The notes beneath the pieces are model-generated. The model made no database searches, was not told the DNA's origin, and saw only the letters and a list, made by a program, of their open reading frames with translations. From positions 1 through 64,000 of the forward strand of contig CAJTXP010000021.1 in the NCBI GenBank assembly GCA_910583615.1: a stretch of DNA of 64,000 nucleotides, given 5' to 3'. Below are positions 1 through 8,470 of the stretch, piece by piece (position 1 is the first letter of the stretch; every line of letters starts with the position of its first letter). The DNA is from an uncultured Lachnospiraceae bacterium. GTDB lineage: Bacteria; Bacillota; Clostridia; Lachnospirales; Lachnospiraceae. The position numbers were made by a program, and so were the translations under genes.

Positions 1-416
1 TTTGAGGTGGCAGGTGATGGAATCGTGAATAACGCGCCATCACTTGACCCTACCCCAATCCGCCCGGCAGTGGGATGGATACAGCCGAAGCCAGGAGTGT
101 CCATCGTGAGGTGGAATCTGAAGAAAGGACCAGGCAAAACTCTGGCTTACTACATTTGAGGCTAAATACAAGGATGAGATTGCGCAACAAATCAAAGTCC
201 AATAACTGCACGGAATTGTATTTAGTATATATGGAGCGAGTATAAGAGGGGAAGAGCGTGTGAGTACCCGGGGAGGTCTCGTGGACGCATCCAAAGCGAC
301 AGAACATTCGTGGAAGCGGTTGAAATAAGATTTACCACGGGAAGTCAGCAGAGGTCATAGTACTATGGTGGTTGCAAACGCCATGGGAAGGACTGAACTT
401 TAGGAGATGTGAGTAA

Positions 417-1408
417 ATGAATGTAACCAAAGATGGGTTTAAGGACAGACAACTTCATATGGAAGACTATCTGCAAATGGTATCTGCGGAACAGAAAGAG
501 TATGCGGAAGTGCCCGTCTATCGGCGGATTACTGAAAACAATGACATCATCACGGACTTTTGGACGGACAATCTGCTGGAACTGATTTTACGGAAAGACA
601 ACTTAAATAAAGCGTATAAGAAAGTGAAATCAAACAAAGGCAAAGGCGGAATTGACGGAATGCAGGTGGATGAACTTCTGCCCTGCCTGAAAGAAAACCA
701 GAGCGAAATCATCCGGAAGATACGGGAAGGGAAATATAAACCTAACCCGGTCCGCAGGGTAGGGATACCCAGGGAGGAGAAAGGCAAAGTAAGGAAATCA
801 GGGATGCCAACAGTCGTAGACCGCTTGATACAGCAGGCGGTCACACAGGAACTAACCCCACTGTTTGAACCACAGTTTTCAGAGAACAGCTACGGCTTCA
901 GACCGGGAAAAAAGTAAACCGAGCCAAGACCACAGTGACGCATGTAAGCAGGATAAAATATTTGGGATACGCATTTTACAGGAACAGAGGGAAATGCAGA
1001 TTCCGGGTACACCCAAAGAGCGCCAAAAAGATGAAAGGCAGGGTGAGGGAAATCACCCGGAAAAACAAAGGGTGGAGTAACGACTACCGAAGGCAGAAAC
1101 TTGCGGAGTATGTCAGAGGGTGGATAAATTACTACAGGCTTGCAGACATGAAAGGACTGATGGCGGAGACAGATGAATGGCTCCGGCGCAGGATACGGGC
1201 AATCTATTGGAAACAATGGAAAAAGGTGAAGACGAGGTACCGAAACCTAAGGGCGTTAAAGCTTGAAGAATGGCAGGTGCATCAGATAGCCAACAGCCGG
1301 AAAGGTTACTGGAGGACAGCACAGATATTAAGCGTTGCCCTTACCAATAAAATAATAGCCAAGCTGGGCTATATCTCCATGCTTGACTATTATCTAAAAG
1401 TATCGTGA
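417..1408 (+). pseudogene. ltrA: Group II intron reverse transcriptase/maturase, internally deleted
   Basis: The first reading frame (417-917) carries the N-terminal RT part, running up to the motif ENSYGFRPG and stopping at 915-917. A second frame, shifted and open from before 935 to 1408, resumes at KVNRAKTTVTHVSRIKYLGY, the segment that normally follows the catalytic fingers/palm. It continues through the maturase domain X (R-x-K-N-K-G-W, YVRGWINYYRLADMK). The whole catalytic core with the Y-x-D-D box, which in full-length relatives fills roughly 150-200 residues between these points, is missing. The join also changes frame. The gene is therefore a deletion derivative and cannot encode an active reverse transcriptase. 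The maturase half alone might be translated from the GTG at 935, but no good ribosome site is seen. Confidence 0.88.
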
Positions 1409-1416
1409 AAACTATT

Positions 1417-1494
1417 GAACCGCTGTATACCGAACGGTACGTACAGTGGTGTGGGAGGTCGGCTGCTCAACTAATGGGTAGCCTCCTACCCGAT
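1417..1494 (+). ncRNA. Group II intron domains V and VI
   Basis: Domain V: bases 1419-1431 pair with 1436-1450 around a GAAC tetraloop, with a two-base CG bulge (1440-1441) on the 3' side, as expected for the catalytic hairpin. The lower stem contains CGC (1421-1423), the variant of the catalytic triad found in some bacterial classes. Domain VI: GGCT at 1461 pairs with AGCC ending at 1483, below a loop with the A-rich CAACTAATG region where a branch-point adenosine is expected. Fold read by eye. Confidence 0.75.
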
Positions 1495-1576
1495 GTGGGA
1501 GAGAGTCTGCCATGTTGCAGAGCAGCGGTATGACAGGCGGAAAAGTATTGTGGAGAGGCTGCGGGAGAGCGAGTGA
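1495..1576 (+). pseudogene. 3' exon remnant interrupted by the intron
   Basis: Immediately after the intron there is a short open stretch ending in TGA at 1574-1576. The frame entered at 1493 reads WERVCHVAEQRYDRRKSIVE and continues to a charged C-terminus (ERLRESE). This looks like the helical tail of a protein whose 5' part lies upstream of the intron, outside the window. The family cannot be named from this tail. A recombinase- or mobilisation-type protein would fit a charged coiled tail, but that is only a guess. Confidence 0.4.
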
Positions 1577-1588
1577 ATGATCCTGTGT

Positions 1589-2914
1589 TTATTTCGGGTT
1601 CAACGCCGTGTCCGCTGTGTCCATGAATGTGTCAAACTGGATATAGCGGGTCTGGCGTTGGGCTTGAGAATGGATATTGTCATAGTCCTTCGGCGAGAGG
1701 TCGCCCGCGTACAAGTTGGAATTTCCGACGACCCCGTACTCAGAGTCGACCATGGCCTCATAATGCGGCGGGGAAACGTAATAACTGTAGTAGCAGCGGT
1801 AGGAGGAACGCGGCGGGTCGTAGGTGGTCGTAGTGTTCTCGGAGAACGTGTTGCCGCCAATCGCGTAGACCATGTCCCACAGGGGGCCGTTGTTCTGCTT
1901 CGCCCAGTCGTGTGCATAGTAGCTCTCGGCAGCGTTGGTCCAGCATCTGTAGTTTGCGATGGCCGCGAGTTCGGAGTCGAATACCAGCGGTTCCACGCCG
2001 AGCCTCTCCCGCTCTTCATTGATGAGCCTGAGCTCGTCCTTCTGGATAAGAGTCATCACGGCCGTCATCTGCTTCGGACAGTCCTTCCCGGACAGGTCCG
2101 CCGATCTGTCGACCTTGTCGCTGTATACCCAGTACAGGTAGTAGCAGGCATAGTTGTCGCCGAATTTCTCACGCAGCCATGCAGGGCACGTGTCCATGAA
2201 GGCCTTGACGTTGAAGCTCTCGCTGCCCTGGCGCCCCTCGTGGAGGCCGACTGTTCTAAAGTGTAACATCAGGTCGTCGTCGTCGTTGTGGAACTGTATG
2301 GCGAGCATGGGGAACGTCTTCTTGTAATATTCAACATCGAACAAGTCATCCCATTCGTCGCTGGCGGGCGTGATCATGCAGAGATAGTACGGGCCATAGA
2401 ACCAGTCAACATCATAGGGGTTTGCCGATCTGACGTCCACGATGCAGGCGGAGAGATCCGTCTCGGGCAGCGCCTGCGTGGAGCATACTTCCAGTATCGT
2501 GTCCACGAGCTTCTCCTCGTCGATGGGCAGCGAGTCAGCGTAGTTGTGGAGTATTTCCGCTACCGCGTCCATGAGCTTTTCGTCTTCGGTCTTTTCGTCG
2601 ACGGGCAGCGCGTCATCCTTTTCGGCGCTTTCCTGATTCTGGGGGTCAGACTTTGTCCCGGGTTTTTCCGGGGTATCCTGTTCAGCGGCTGTATCCTGAT
2701 TGTCGTCGGCCTGCACGGATTCTGTGTCCTGCGCGGGTTCCGTATCCTGCGCGGGTTCCGTATCCTGCGCGGATTCCGTATCCTGCACGGATTCCGTATC
2801 CTGCACAGGAAGTTGGGCAGAATTTTCGGGCACGGCGGCAGAGTCCCCGCACCCGCCGGTGGACATGAGCAGCAACAGGGCTACCAGCAGGGTAATAATG
2901 TTTTTTTTCATCAA
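1589..2914 (-). CDS. CAP/SCP-domain surface lipoprotein with hexapeptide repeats
   Basis: 441 residues. A signal peptide with lipobox STGGC places the lipidated cysteine at residue 22, so the product should be anchored to the outer face of the membrane. Residues 37-66 are five tandem hexapeptides of the type VQDTES/AQDTEP, followed by a Gln/Asp/Glu-rich linker to about 110. Residues 191-230 resemble the short surface motif (FD..YY...YP...F..D...L..H+...G..EGR) often found in clostridial surface proteins. Residues 295-430 form a CAP (cysteine-rich secretory/PR-1) domain: LINEERERLGVEPLVFDSEL, then His335 in YAHDW, Glu359 in FSEN, and His384 in PPHYEAM, which are the usual cavity positions. The molecular role of bacterial CAP lipoproteins is poorly known. 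It ends 12 bases from the intron-bearing remnant, tail to tail. Confidence 0.85.
   Translation of the reverse strand: MMKKNIITLLVALLLLMSTGGCGDSAAVPENSAQLPVQDTESVQDTESAQDTEPAQDTEPAQDTESVQADDNQDTAAEQDTPEKPGTKSDPQNQESAEKDDALPVDEKTEDEKLMDAVAEILHNYADSLPIDEEKLVDTILEVCSTQALPETDLSACIVDVRSANPYDVDWFYGPYYLCMITPASDEWDDLFDVEYYKKTFPMLAIQFHNDDDDLMLHFRTVGLHEGRQGSESFNVKAFMDTCPAWLREKFGDNYACYYLYWVYSDKVDRSADLSGKDCPKQMTAVMTLIQKDELRLINEERERLGVEPLVFDSELAAIANYRCWTNAAESYYAHDWAKQNNGPLWDMVYAIGGNTFSENTTTTYDPPRSSYRCYYSYYVSPPHYEAMVDSEYGVVGNSNLYAGDLSPKDYDNIHSQAQRQTRYIQFDTFMDTADTALNPK
2717..2806 (-). repeat. 18-bp tandem repeat, five units, in the lipoprotein gene
   Basis: Five 18-bp units encode V/A-Q-D-T-E-S/P. The units are nearly identical at the DNA level (core GTATCCTGCGCGGGTTCC on the plus strand). 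This suggests unit number can change by slippage or recombination and so vary the length of the stalk that lifts the CAP domain from the membrane. Confidence 0.85.
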
Positions 2915-2968
2915 GATTCCTCCCTTTATCTTCTGTAATGCATGTCATATGGATTTATTTCCGTACCA

Positions 2969-4555
2969 TCAGTTCTGCCCCTCATATCGCTCAATCCTGC
3001 ACTGGTGTTTTCGTTCGCCTGCAGGGGCGTCACGGTCATAACTGATTCCCACCAGCAGGATTTCTCCTCCGTAACCTTTGACCGCTTCCGGATACCGCCG
3101 TTTTTTGATCTGGGCGATGGCGCCGTCGGCGGACTGGTTCCATTTTAGTTCCATGATCAGAGCGGGCAGCATCGATCCTTTTTTGGGGAAATATACAATA
3201 TCCGCATAACCGGAGCCTGCCGGTAATTCTTCAAACATCAGGTACTCATCCCCATAACTGAAACAGGCCCGTTTGATCACGCTGCGCAATGCCTGTTCAT
3301 TGTTATAATACAGAGAGGCTTCTTCTTCATGAATCTTCTCGATCTGCTTTGCGACGGCTTCTTCCCTTCCATGAATAGTATCTTCCAGAAGCTGATCGCT
3401 CTCCCGTATCCGCCGGATGGTATCGTCCCGCTTCACCTGTCGTACCGCTTTGGCGAATTCCAGACGGATCTCTTCATTTGGGATGCGGACCTTCTGTGTT
3501 TCTTCATTATAGGCCAGATAGCCCAGATGAATCAACAGGGTCAGCACGTCGCTGCGGTCCCGGAAAGTGACCAGATCGTTTGCAAAACCGTTGGTATCCA
3601 CCCGTGTTTCCACGCCGCCGATCAGTTCTGCAACCGTACGGCCCAGGCCGTCAAAATCAAGGCTGATATATCCCATCAGGCTCTCTGCCGCAGAAGTCTG
3701 TGTCCAATAGGAATCAAAATCGCGGTTGAGAAGCGCTTTGATAACAGAATTGGGATTATAGACGGAAGCAAAATCCCGGAAAGAATATCCGTCATACCAT
3801 TGCTTCATCTTTTCAAAATCACTGCCATAATCATCACAGAGTTTCTTTACCTCCTCCTCCGTAAATCCGACATAGGTTCCAAACTGCCTGGGCTTGATCA
3901 TGGAATATTCCCAGAAATCCGATATGGCTGACTGGGAGCCGTCTTTTTTAACGGGCAGAATTCCCGTCATATAAACTGCCGCAAATATTTTACTCGTCAT
4001 TCCGCTGTTTTTGAACAGGGAACGCAGGAATTCCAGGTATTTTCTCTGCAGGTCAGGGGATTCTTTCGCCTCCCGGATCGGAGCGTCCCACTCGTCAATG
4101 ATCATGATAAATTTATTTCCCGCTGCTTCGGCGGCATTGGCGAGGGTTGCCGCAAAGCCTTCCGCAATGTTCAGCACCGAATACTGTTTGGTCAGTTCCA
4201 GAACGATGTTTCTCTGGATATAAGGCACCAGATCAGCCATCGAAGCCTCTCCGATCACTTCTGTCATGTCCAGATAGATGACATCGTATTGATTTCGGTG
4301 TTTCAGGTACTGTGGATCTCCGGCGATTGCCAGATCGTCAAAAAGCGCTGCGGAATCACAGGTTTTGTCATAGTAGGCGCACAGCATTTGTGCAGCAAAG
4401 GATTTTCCAAAACGGCGGGGCCTGCTGATACAGATCAAACGTCTTGGTGTATTGATGGTTTGATTGATCAGACTGATCAGGCCGGTCTTATCCACATAAA
4501 TATCATTCCTGATTTCAGAGAACCCGTTATTGCCGGGATTTATATAGTTTCCCAT
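2969..4555 (-). CDS. AAA-ATPase-like protein with C-terminal PD-(D/E)XK nuclease domain
   Basis: 528 residues from the ATG at 4555. That start is preceded by GAGAGG at a good distance; a TTG six codons upstream is less likely. The N-terminus (YINPGNNGFSEIRNDIYVDK) and a degenerate P-loop SRPRRFGKS (residues 44-52), followed by a Walker-B-like IIDEWD, are typical of the AAA-ATPase-like family (Pfam AAA-ATPase_like). The C-terminal part shows G-x-AD-IVYF, MELKW (E-x-K) and QIKKRRY, the pattern of the PDDEXK_9 nuclease-fold domain that ends this family. These proteins are abundant, often multi-copy, in Clostridia and Bacteroidetes. Their function is not established and a link to mobile DNA or defence is only suspected. 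The gene is monocistronic with its own promoter. Confidence 0.85.
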   Translation of the reverse strand: MGNYINPGNNGFSEIRNDIYVDKTGLISLINQTINTPRRLICISRPRRFGKSFAAQMLCAYYDKTCDSAALFDDLAIAGDPQYLKHRNQYDVIYLDMTEVIGEASMADLVPYIQRNIVLELTKQYSVLNIAEGFAATLANAAEAAGNKFIMIIDEWDAPIREAKESPDLQRKYLEFLRSLFKNSGMTSKIFAAVYMTGILPVKKDGSQSAISDFWEYSMIKPRQFGTYVGFTEEEVKKLCDDYGSDFEKMKQWYDGYSFRDFASVYNPNSVIKALLNRDFDSYWTQTSAAESLMGYISLDFDGLGRTVAELIGGVETRVDTNGFANDLVTFRDRSDVLTLLIHLGYLAYNEETQKVRIPNEEIRLEFAKAVRQVKRDDTIRRIRESDQLLEDTIHGREEAVAKQIEKIHEEEASLYYNNEQALRSVIKRACFSYGDEYLMFEELPAGSGYADIVYFPKKGSMLPALIMELKWNQSADGAIAQIKKRRYPEAVKGYGGEILLVGISYDRDAPAGERKHQCRIERYEGQN

Positions 4556-4638
4556 TCTCCTGTTACCTCTCAATCTTTTCTGTTTTATCCGGGCATTCTT
4601 TTCATTTGTACATTTACTGCCTTATGACTTCTGTTTCT

Positions 4639-4667
4639 ATTATAACTGTACACCCCTCTTTTCACAA
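4639..4667 (-). promoter_or_regulatory. Promoter of the AAA/PD-(D/E)XK gene
   Basis: On the minus strand, TTGTGA (4667-4662), a 17-base spacer and TATAAT (4644-4639) form a good SigA-type promoter about 80 bases upstream of the start at 4555. Confidence 0.65.
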
Positions 4668-4674
4668 TAAATAT

Positions 4675-4782
4675 TTAGATATGATGTGCCGCATATTCCT
4701 GTATGGCCTCTTTTGCGTGATCCGGCAGAAGCGGTCCCGGCAGGGCCAGGGCATGTTCGCCCGGACGCTCCGGACGGGCTGA
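4675..4782 (-). other. Possible 3' gene remnant in the 4574-4879 gap
   Basis: Within the roughly 300-base gap between the AAA gene and the next gene, one minus-strand frame is open for 35 codons and ends in TAA at 4675. It reads ...ALALPGPLLPDHAKEAIQEY and ends AAHHI, which has a protein-like composition. There is no start codon or ribosome site and an in-frame stop lies directly upstream. I read it as the tail of a lost gene, with low confidence. Nothing else is visible in the gap apart from the promoter at 4639-4667. Confidence 0.25.
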
Positions 4783-4879
4783 TCAGGGCCGGGTGGTTTC
4801 ACCGTGAGTGTACCTGACGAAAGTGCCTGCTGGACGACGCTGGCGCTTTCAGGCCTCGTCGTTCAGTAGTGGTGCACAG

Positions 4880-5359
4880 TTATTGCATGGCGCCGTCCCA
4901 GAAAGGCCGGTACAGCCAGTTTTTCATTATGTGGCGTTCGGCCAGGGCACGGGTATTGCCGGGAAAAGCTTTCGACAGCGCGCAGATGGCAAGGGCAATT
5001 TCCTTGTAAGGGTCGCCGTCTTCGCCGAGGGAGCGCAATGCACGGCCTTTGTCAGGCAGCCGCGTTTCGAGCATGTTTCGCATCCAGCGATGGATGAAGG
5101 CGCAGCTGGGCATTCGGAGCAGCAGGTCAGAGCCGTAATAATAGTCGTAGACATGCTGCTCGGCGACGGATCTGGCCGTTCTGGGGCGGAACCCTTCGTC
5201 CTCGTTGAATCTCTTCCCGTCTTCCGGGAACAGGGTCTTGTCCATGCCGTCAACCGTCTGCGGGACGGTCTCCGGCTGGCAGAGCAGCGCTGCGAGGCGG
5301 CTGCCGTAGTTGCCGGGCATGAATGTACTGAACGCGGTTTCCAGTTCTTTTTGGGTCAT
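4880..5359 (-). CDS. Protein of unknown function, 159 residues
   Basis: The start ATG at 5359 follows a strong AAGGAGG ribosome site. The protein has no signal peptide and no membrane segment. It is rich in Arg, Leu and aromatic residues, mainly helical in appearance, and contains segments such as YDYYYGSDLLLRMPS, HRWMRNMLETRLPDKGRAL and NTRALAERHIMKNWL. I do not recognise a family. The regular spacing of aromatic residues and the good ribosome site argue that it is a real gene. It is followed by no obvious operon partner, and its neighbours are an unrelated AAA gene and a BlaI-like repressor on the other strand. Confidence 0.6.
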   Translation of the reverse strand: MTQKELETAFSTFMPGNYGSRLAALLCQPETVPQTVDGMDKTLFPEDGKRFNEDEGFRPRTARSVAEQHVYDYYYGSDLLLRMPSCAFIHRWMRNMLETRLPDKGRALRSLGEDGDPYKEIALAICALSKAFPGNTRALAERHIMKNWLYRPFWDGAMQ

Positions 5360-5673
5360 TGCGTATCCTCCTTATGATTCTTTCTGTTTTGCATCGTCAG
5401 ATGCTGTTTTCCGTGTCAGTTGTGCGACTTCCCCGAAGGGACATCGTTTTTTCTTTCATATCACATTCCAACACGCAGATATATCATAGCATCCGGATGA
5501 ATTTCTATTCGTAAAATTTACGAACTGTTTTTGACAGTTTTCTGCCATTGTGTCAGGACAGCAGTGCGGCGGAGGATGTGATTTTACGTATTTCAGGCTT
5601 TTGTTCCTTTTCCGGTGTAAATTCCATGGTATGGCGTCTGCTGTTCCATGGTGTTTACATATTTTTCTGACAC

Positions 5674-5740
5674 TACTACAGTAGTATTGACAACGGCTCA
5701 AGAAAGATGTAATATAAAGCCAGACAGAAACTACTGCAGT
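5674..5740 (+). promoter_or_regulatory. BlaI-type operators flanking the repressor promoter
   Basis: A 13-base palindrome TACTACAGTAGTA (5674-5686) ends one base inside the -35 box. A second dyad, ACTGCAGT (5733-5740, within ACTACTGCAGTC), lies between the predicted transcript start and the ribosome site. BlaI/MecI repressors bind TACA/TGTA-cored dyads such as the first one. Two sites bracketing the promoter would give autorepression of the blaI-blaR pair. The second site is a weaker match. Confidence 0.6.
5687..5715 (+). promoter_or_regulatory. Promoter of the BlaI/BlaR1-like operon
   Basis: TTGACA (5687-5692), a 17-base spacer and TAATAT (5710-5715) give a near-consensus promoter about 45 bases before the BlaI start. 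It is overlapped upstream by the palindrome at 5674. Confidence 0.75.
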
Positions 5741-5761
5741 CTTATGAAAAGGAGGACCCAA

Positions 5762-6121
5762 ATGGCAGTGAAACTTTTTGATTCAGAATTGAAGGTAATG
5801 TGTGTGCTTTGGAGGGAAGGCGACACCACGGCAAAACATATATCGGATGTTTTGAAAAAAGAAACTGGCTGGAACATGAATACCACCTATACATTGATAA
5901 AAAGGTGTATCAAAAAAGGTGCGATCGAGCGGTCCGAACCTGATTTCATGTGCCATGCCCTCATTCCCAAAGAAGAAGTACAGGAAGCGGAGACGAATGA
6001 ATTGATTAATAAGATTTATGACGGCTCCGTTGACAAACTGTTTGCGGCCCTGCTGGGCAGGAAAACACTGTCCGCGGAACAGATTCAGAAGCTCAAAAAG
6101 ATTGTGGAAGATTTGGAATGA
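5762..6121 (+). CDS. BlaI/MecI-family transcriptional repressor
   Basis: 119 residues from the ATG at 5762, preceded by AAAAGGAGG. It is a winged-helix repressor: N-terminal LFDSELKVMCVLWREGDTTA, recognition-helix region NMNTTYTLIKRCIKKGAI, then a helical C-terminal dimerisation part ending in KLKKIVEDLE. Proteins of this family are about 115-130 residues and are inactivated by cleavage when the partner BlaR1-like metalloprotease senses a signal. The gene sits 10 bases upstream of such a partner, and palindromic operators flank its promoter. The pair therefore probably forms a self-controlled sensing switch. No beta-lactamase gene is nearby, so the signal is not necessarily a beta-lactam. Confidence 0.9.
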   Translation: MAVKLFDSELKVMCVLWREGDTTAKHISDVLKKETGWNMNTTYTLIKRCIKKGAIERSEPDFMCHALIPKEEVQEAETNELINKIYDGSVDKLFAALLGRKTLSAEQIQKLKKIVEDLE

Positions 6122-6131
6122 GGTGGTGTAA

Positions 6132-8336
6132 ATGAATTTACTGCAAATGAGCTTTTCGGGGGCTGCGTTCATTACTGCGGTAGTGATAATCCGTGGGGCG
6201 GCAATCAATAAACTGCCGAAAAAGATGTTTCTTGTTTTCTGGGAACTGGTGATGATAAGGCTGCTTATCCCGTTTTCGATTCCGTCAGTGTTCAGTGTTT
6301 ATACATTGGCAACGCACAGCATATCTCCTGCAGCATTGCCGGAAATAGAACCGGATTACAACGTTCCCGCCGTGCATGGGCTGGCAGCTGCAGCGCAGGG
6401 AATGGAGCAGCCGCCGGCGGACATTTCATCCTCTGTTTCCATATGGTTTCTTATATGGTGTGCAGGAATGATACTGATGATATTGTTTTTCGTGACAGCT
6501 TATCTGCGTTGCCTGATGGAATTTCAGGCAGCGTTACCTCTTCACAACCATTATGTAGAACAGTGGTTGGAGGAACACCCGTTAAAACGCTCCATTTTAG
6601 TAAAACAGTCTGACCGGATTTCCGCCCCATTGACTTACGGCATTGTCCATCCGGTTATTTTAATGCCGAAAAAAATGGACTGGGAAAATGAAAAACAACT
6701 GCAATATGTCCTCTTACATGAGTATGTGCATATCTGTCGCTGGGATGCTGTCACAAAGCTGGTCGCGACACTGGCCCTTTGTATTCACTGGTTCAATCCT
6801 TTTGTGTGGGGAATGTATGTTCTTTTTAACCGTGATATAGAACTGGCCTGTGATGAAAGCGTTATACGGCAATTTGGGGAAAAGTCAAAATCTGCCTATT
6901 CGCTGATGCTGATCAACATGGAAGAGGCGAAAAGCGGGCTGCTGCCACTTTGTAACAGCTTTAGTAAAAATGCGGTTGAAGAAAGGATTACAGCGGTTAT
7001 GAAAATGAAGAAAACATCCTTATCAGTCATTTGGATTGCCGCAATACTCATTATTGGCGTAACTGCTGCTTTTGCGACTTCCGCAGCGGACAGCAGCAGA
7101 GAAAAAAACATGCTGCAGGACACGGGTTTTTCGGATGAAGAATTTGACCAGTTGCTTGCCCTGCAATTTGACGGTTACGAAGATATGAGTGTTTCAGAAT
7201 TTCAAAATAAAGTATGGGAATTAACAGACACGAAAGAATATCGCAGGTTGTTGGAGGAGTTTTCGCAAAATACCGCCCTGTATGAACAAAGGGACAGGAA
7301 TGAGCCGGCGTCTTTTCTGTTTTACACGTTAGAACCTCTCACGGCTGAAAAATGGCAGACGCGGGATTTTGGAGGAAGCGTGGCAGCTGATTTTCCCGAT
7401 GCTTCGGATCATGCTATGCTGGAATTTGTTTTCAGCCTTACTATTCAAAATGCGGATCTACTGACGGTCGGTGAGTATCAGGCCGCACGTCTGGGCGTTA
7501 TGAATGGATTACAAAATATCTTACAGGGTAAAATGGAAGAGCAGTTACAGAATAACTCATTTATGCAGGAAGCAGTTCATGCGGAAATCGAAACACTTCA
7601 GGAACAATGGAATACGGATAAACTGCAGATTTCCGTGGAATATTTCTATATGCCCCTTTCGGAACAGGACGCCGGAAAGGACGGAGAGGAAGGCATACAG
7701 CAGGCACAGGAGAGCCGGGAATACCCGAATGGCACAGAGGAAGATTATCGTTCTTTATTGGATTTGAAAACAGCCGATTACCAGAACAGATCCATTGCGG
7801 ATTTTAATATGGATTTACTGGAATGGGCAAATGAAGATTATGAGCGGATGGAACGGATCAATGGTGACATTAGCTGTCATGATTTCTCCGTAAATTTGAG
7901 CAGCGACGAGCTTTCTTTTGCTGCGTTGACCACATGGCTTTCCGGAGCGGAAAATGGAAAGTATGTACAAAGTAATTATACAGGACGGAAAGAGGAAGAC
8001 CCTGGCTTTCATCAATATCTTCCGTCAAAAACGGCGGAAGAAAACGGCTATGGCGCATGGTGCGACCTGTTCTACCAGTTTTCCTATCATATCGCAGACA
8101 AAAAGACGCTTACGGTTGGGGAACGTGACCGTTGTATCAGCAATATGATGAGCGGGATACAGGATTTTTGGAACAAAACAGATATGGAAGAAATGCTGAG
8201 TATGACAGGAGATGATATTGTAAGCAGGTTGAAAGAAATTGCAGCAGAATACAGTAACGATGACATAACAATTACAATTCAGGAAAATTCAGTAAGTTTT
8301 GAAAAAATGGACGAACGAAACATGGAATTTGATTAG
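6132..8336 (+). CDS. BlaR1-like M56-family membrane metalloprotease with duplicated ectodomain
   Basis: 734 residues with a GAGGTGG ribosome site. Membrane segments near residues 5-22, 33-55 and 103-123 precede the zinc site HEYVH (196-200). The M56 signature HWFNPFVWGMYVLFNRDIELACDES follows, with a last membrane span near 298-320. Everything after that (321-734) should lie outside the cell. In place of the penicillin-binding domain of BlaR1/MecR1 the ectodomain holds two related modules. LLALQFDGYEDMSVSEFQNK resembles LLDLKTADYQNRSIADFNMD, and LTVGEYQAARLGVMNGLQ resembles LTVGERDRCISNMMSGIQ. Translation is probably coupled to the upstream repressor gene. Binding of a ligand by the ectodomain should activate the protease, which would remove the BlaI-like repressor. 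The ligand is unknown. Confidence 0.85.
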   Translation: MNLLQMSFSGAAFITAVVIIRGAAINKLPKKMFLVFWELVMIRLLIPFSIPSVFSVYTLATHSISPAALPEIEPDYNVPAVHGLAAAAQGMEQPPADISSSVSIWFLIWCAGMILMILFFVTAYLRCLMEFQAALPLHNHYVEQWLEEHPLKRSILVKQSDRISAPLTYGIVHPVILMPKKMDWENEKQLQYVLLHEYVHICRWDAVTKLVATLALCIHWFNPFVWGMYVLFNRDIELACDESVIRQFGEKSKSAYSLMLINMEEAKSGLLPLCNSFSKNAVEERITAVMKMKKTSLSVIWIAAILIIGVTAAFATSAADSSREKNMLQDTGFSDEEFDQLLALQFDGYEDMSVSEFQNKVWELTDTKEYRRLLEEFSQNTALYEQRDRNEPASFLFYTLEPLTAEKWQTRDFGGSVAADFPDASDHAMLEFVFSLTIQNADLLTVGEYQAARLGVMNGLQNILQGKMEEQLQNNSFMQEAVHAEIETLQEQWNTDKLQISVEYFYMPLSEQDAGKDGEEGIQQAQESREYPNGTEEDYRSLLDLKTADYQNRSIADFNMDLLEWANEDYERMERINGDISCHDFSVNLSSDELSFAALTTWLSGAENGKYVQSNYTGRKEEDPGFHQYLPSKTAEENGYGAWCDLFYQFSYHIADKKTLTVGERDRCISNMMSGIQDFWNKTDMEEMLSMTGDDIVSRLKEIAAEYSNDDITITIQENSVSFEKMDERNMEFD

Positions 8337-8453
8337 TATTAACAGTTGTTGGGGGGCATGTACGTTTTTGTCATTTTAAGCAGAACAGAAAAAGCGGAAA
8401 GATGAATAAAAAAATATATACAGCATAGAAAAAGATTGCAGCGAAGCAGGAAA

Positions 8454-8459
8454 TATGAT
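8454..8459 (+). promoter_or_regulatory. Putative -10 element of the toxin transcript
   Basis: TATGAT lies 11 bases before GAAAGGG, the first bases of the left inverted-repeat arm. The opposing promoter has its TATAAG exactly 11 bases before its own GAAAGGG. No convincing -35 box is present here, so this promoter looks weak or regulated. Confidence 0.4.
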
Positions 8460-8470
8460 ATGCTGATACC

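Larger units (their letters stand above)
1..1494 (+). mobile_element. Group II intron, 5' end outside window
   Basis: This is a retroelement-type ribozyme whose ORF is broken. About 400 bases of structured non-coding RNA (domains I-III region) precede a maturase ORF remnant at 417-1408. A clear domain V and domain VI follow at 1417-1494. The intron probably ends at 1494 with the usual A-pyrimidine dinucleotide (..CCGAT). Position 1 already lies inside domain I, so the 5' splice site is not visible. Splicing in cis may still be possible if a maturase is supplied in trans. Retrotransposition with its own protein is not expected. Confidence 0.85.

Noticed and set aside
1577..2266. Plus-strand open frame opposite the CAP lipoprotein
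   Set aside because: Val/Arg-rich translation antisense to a lipoprotein gene with clear signal peptide and domains.
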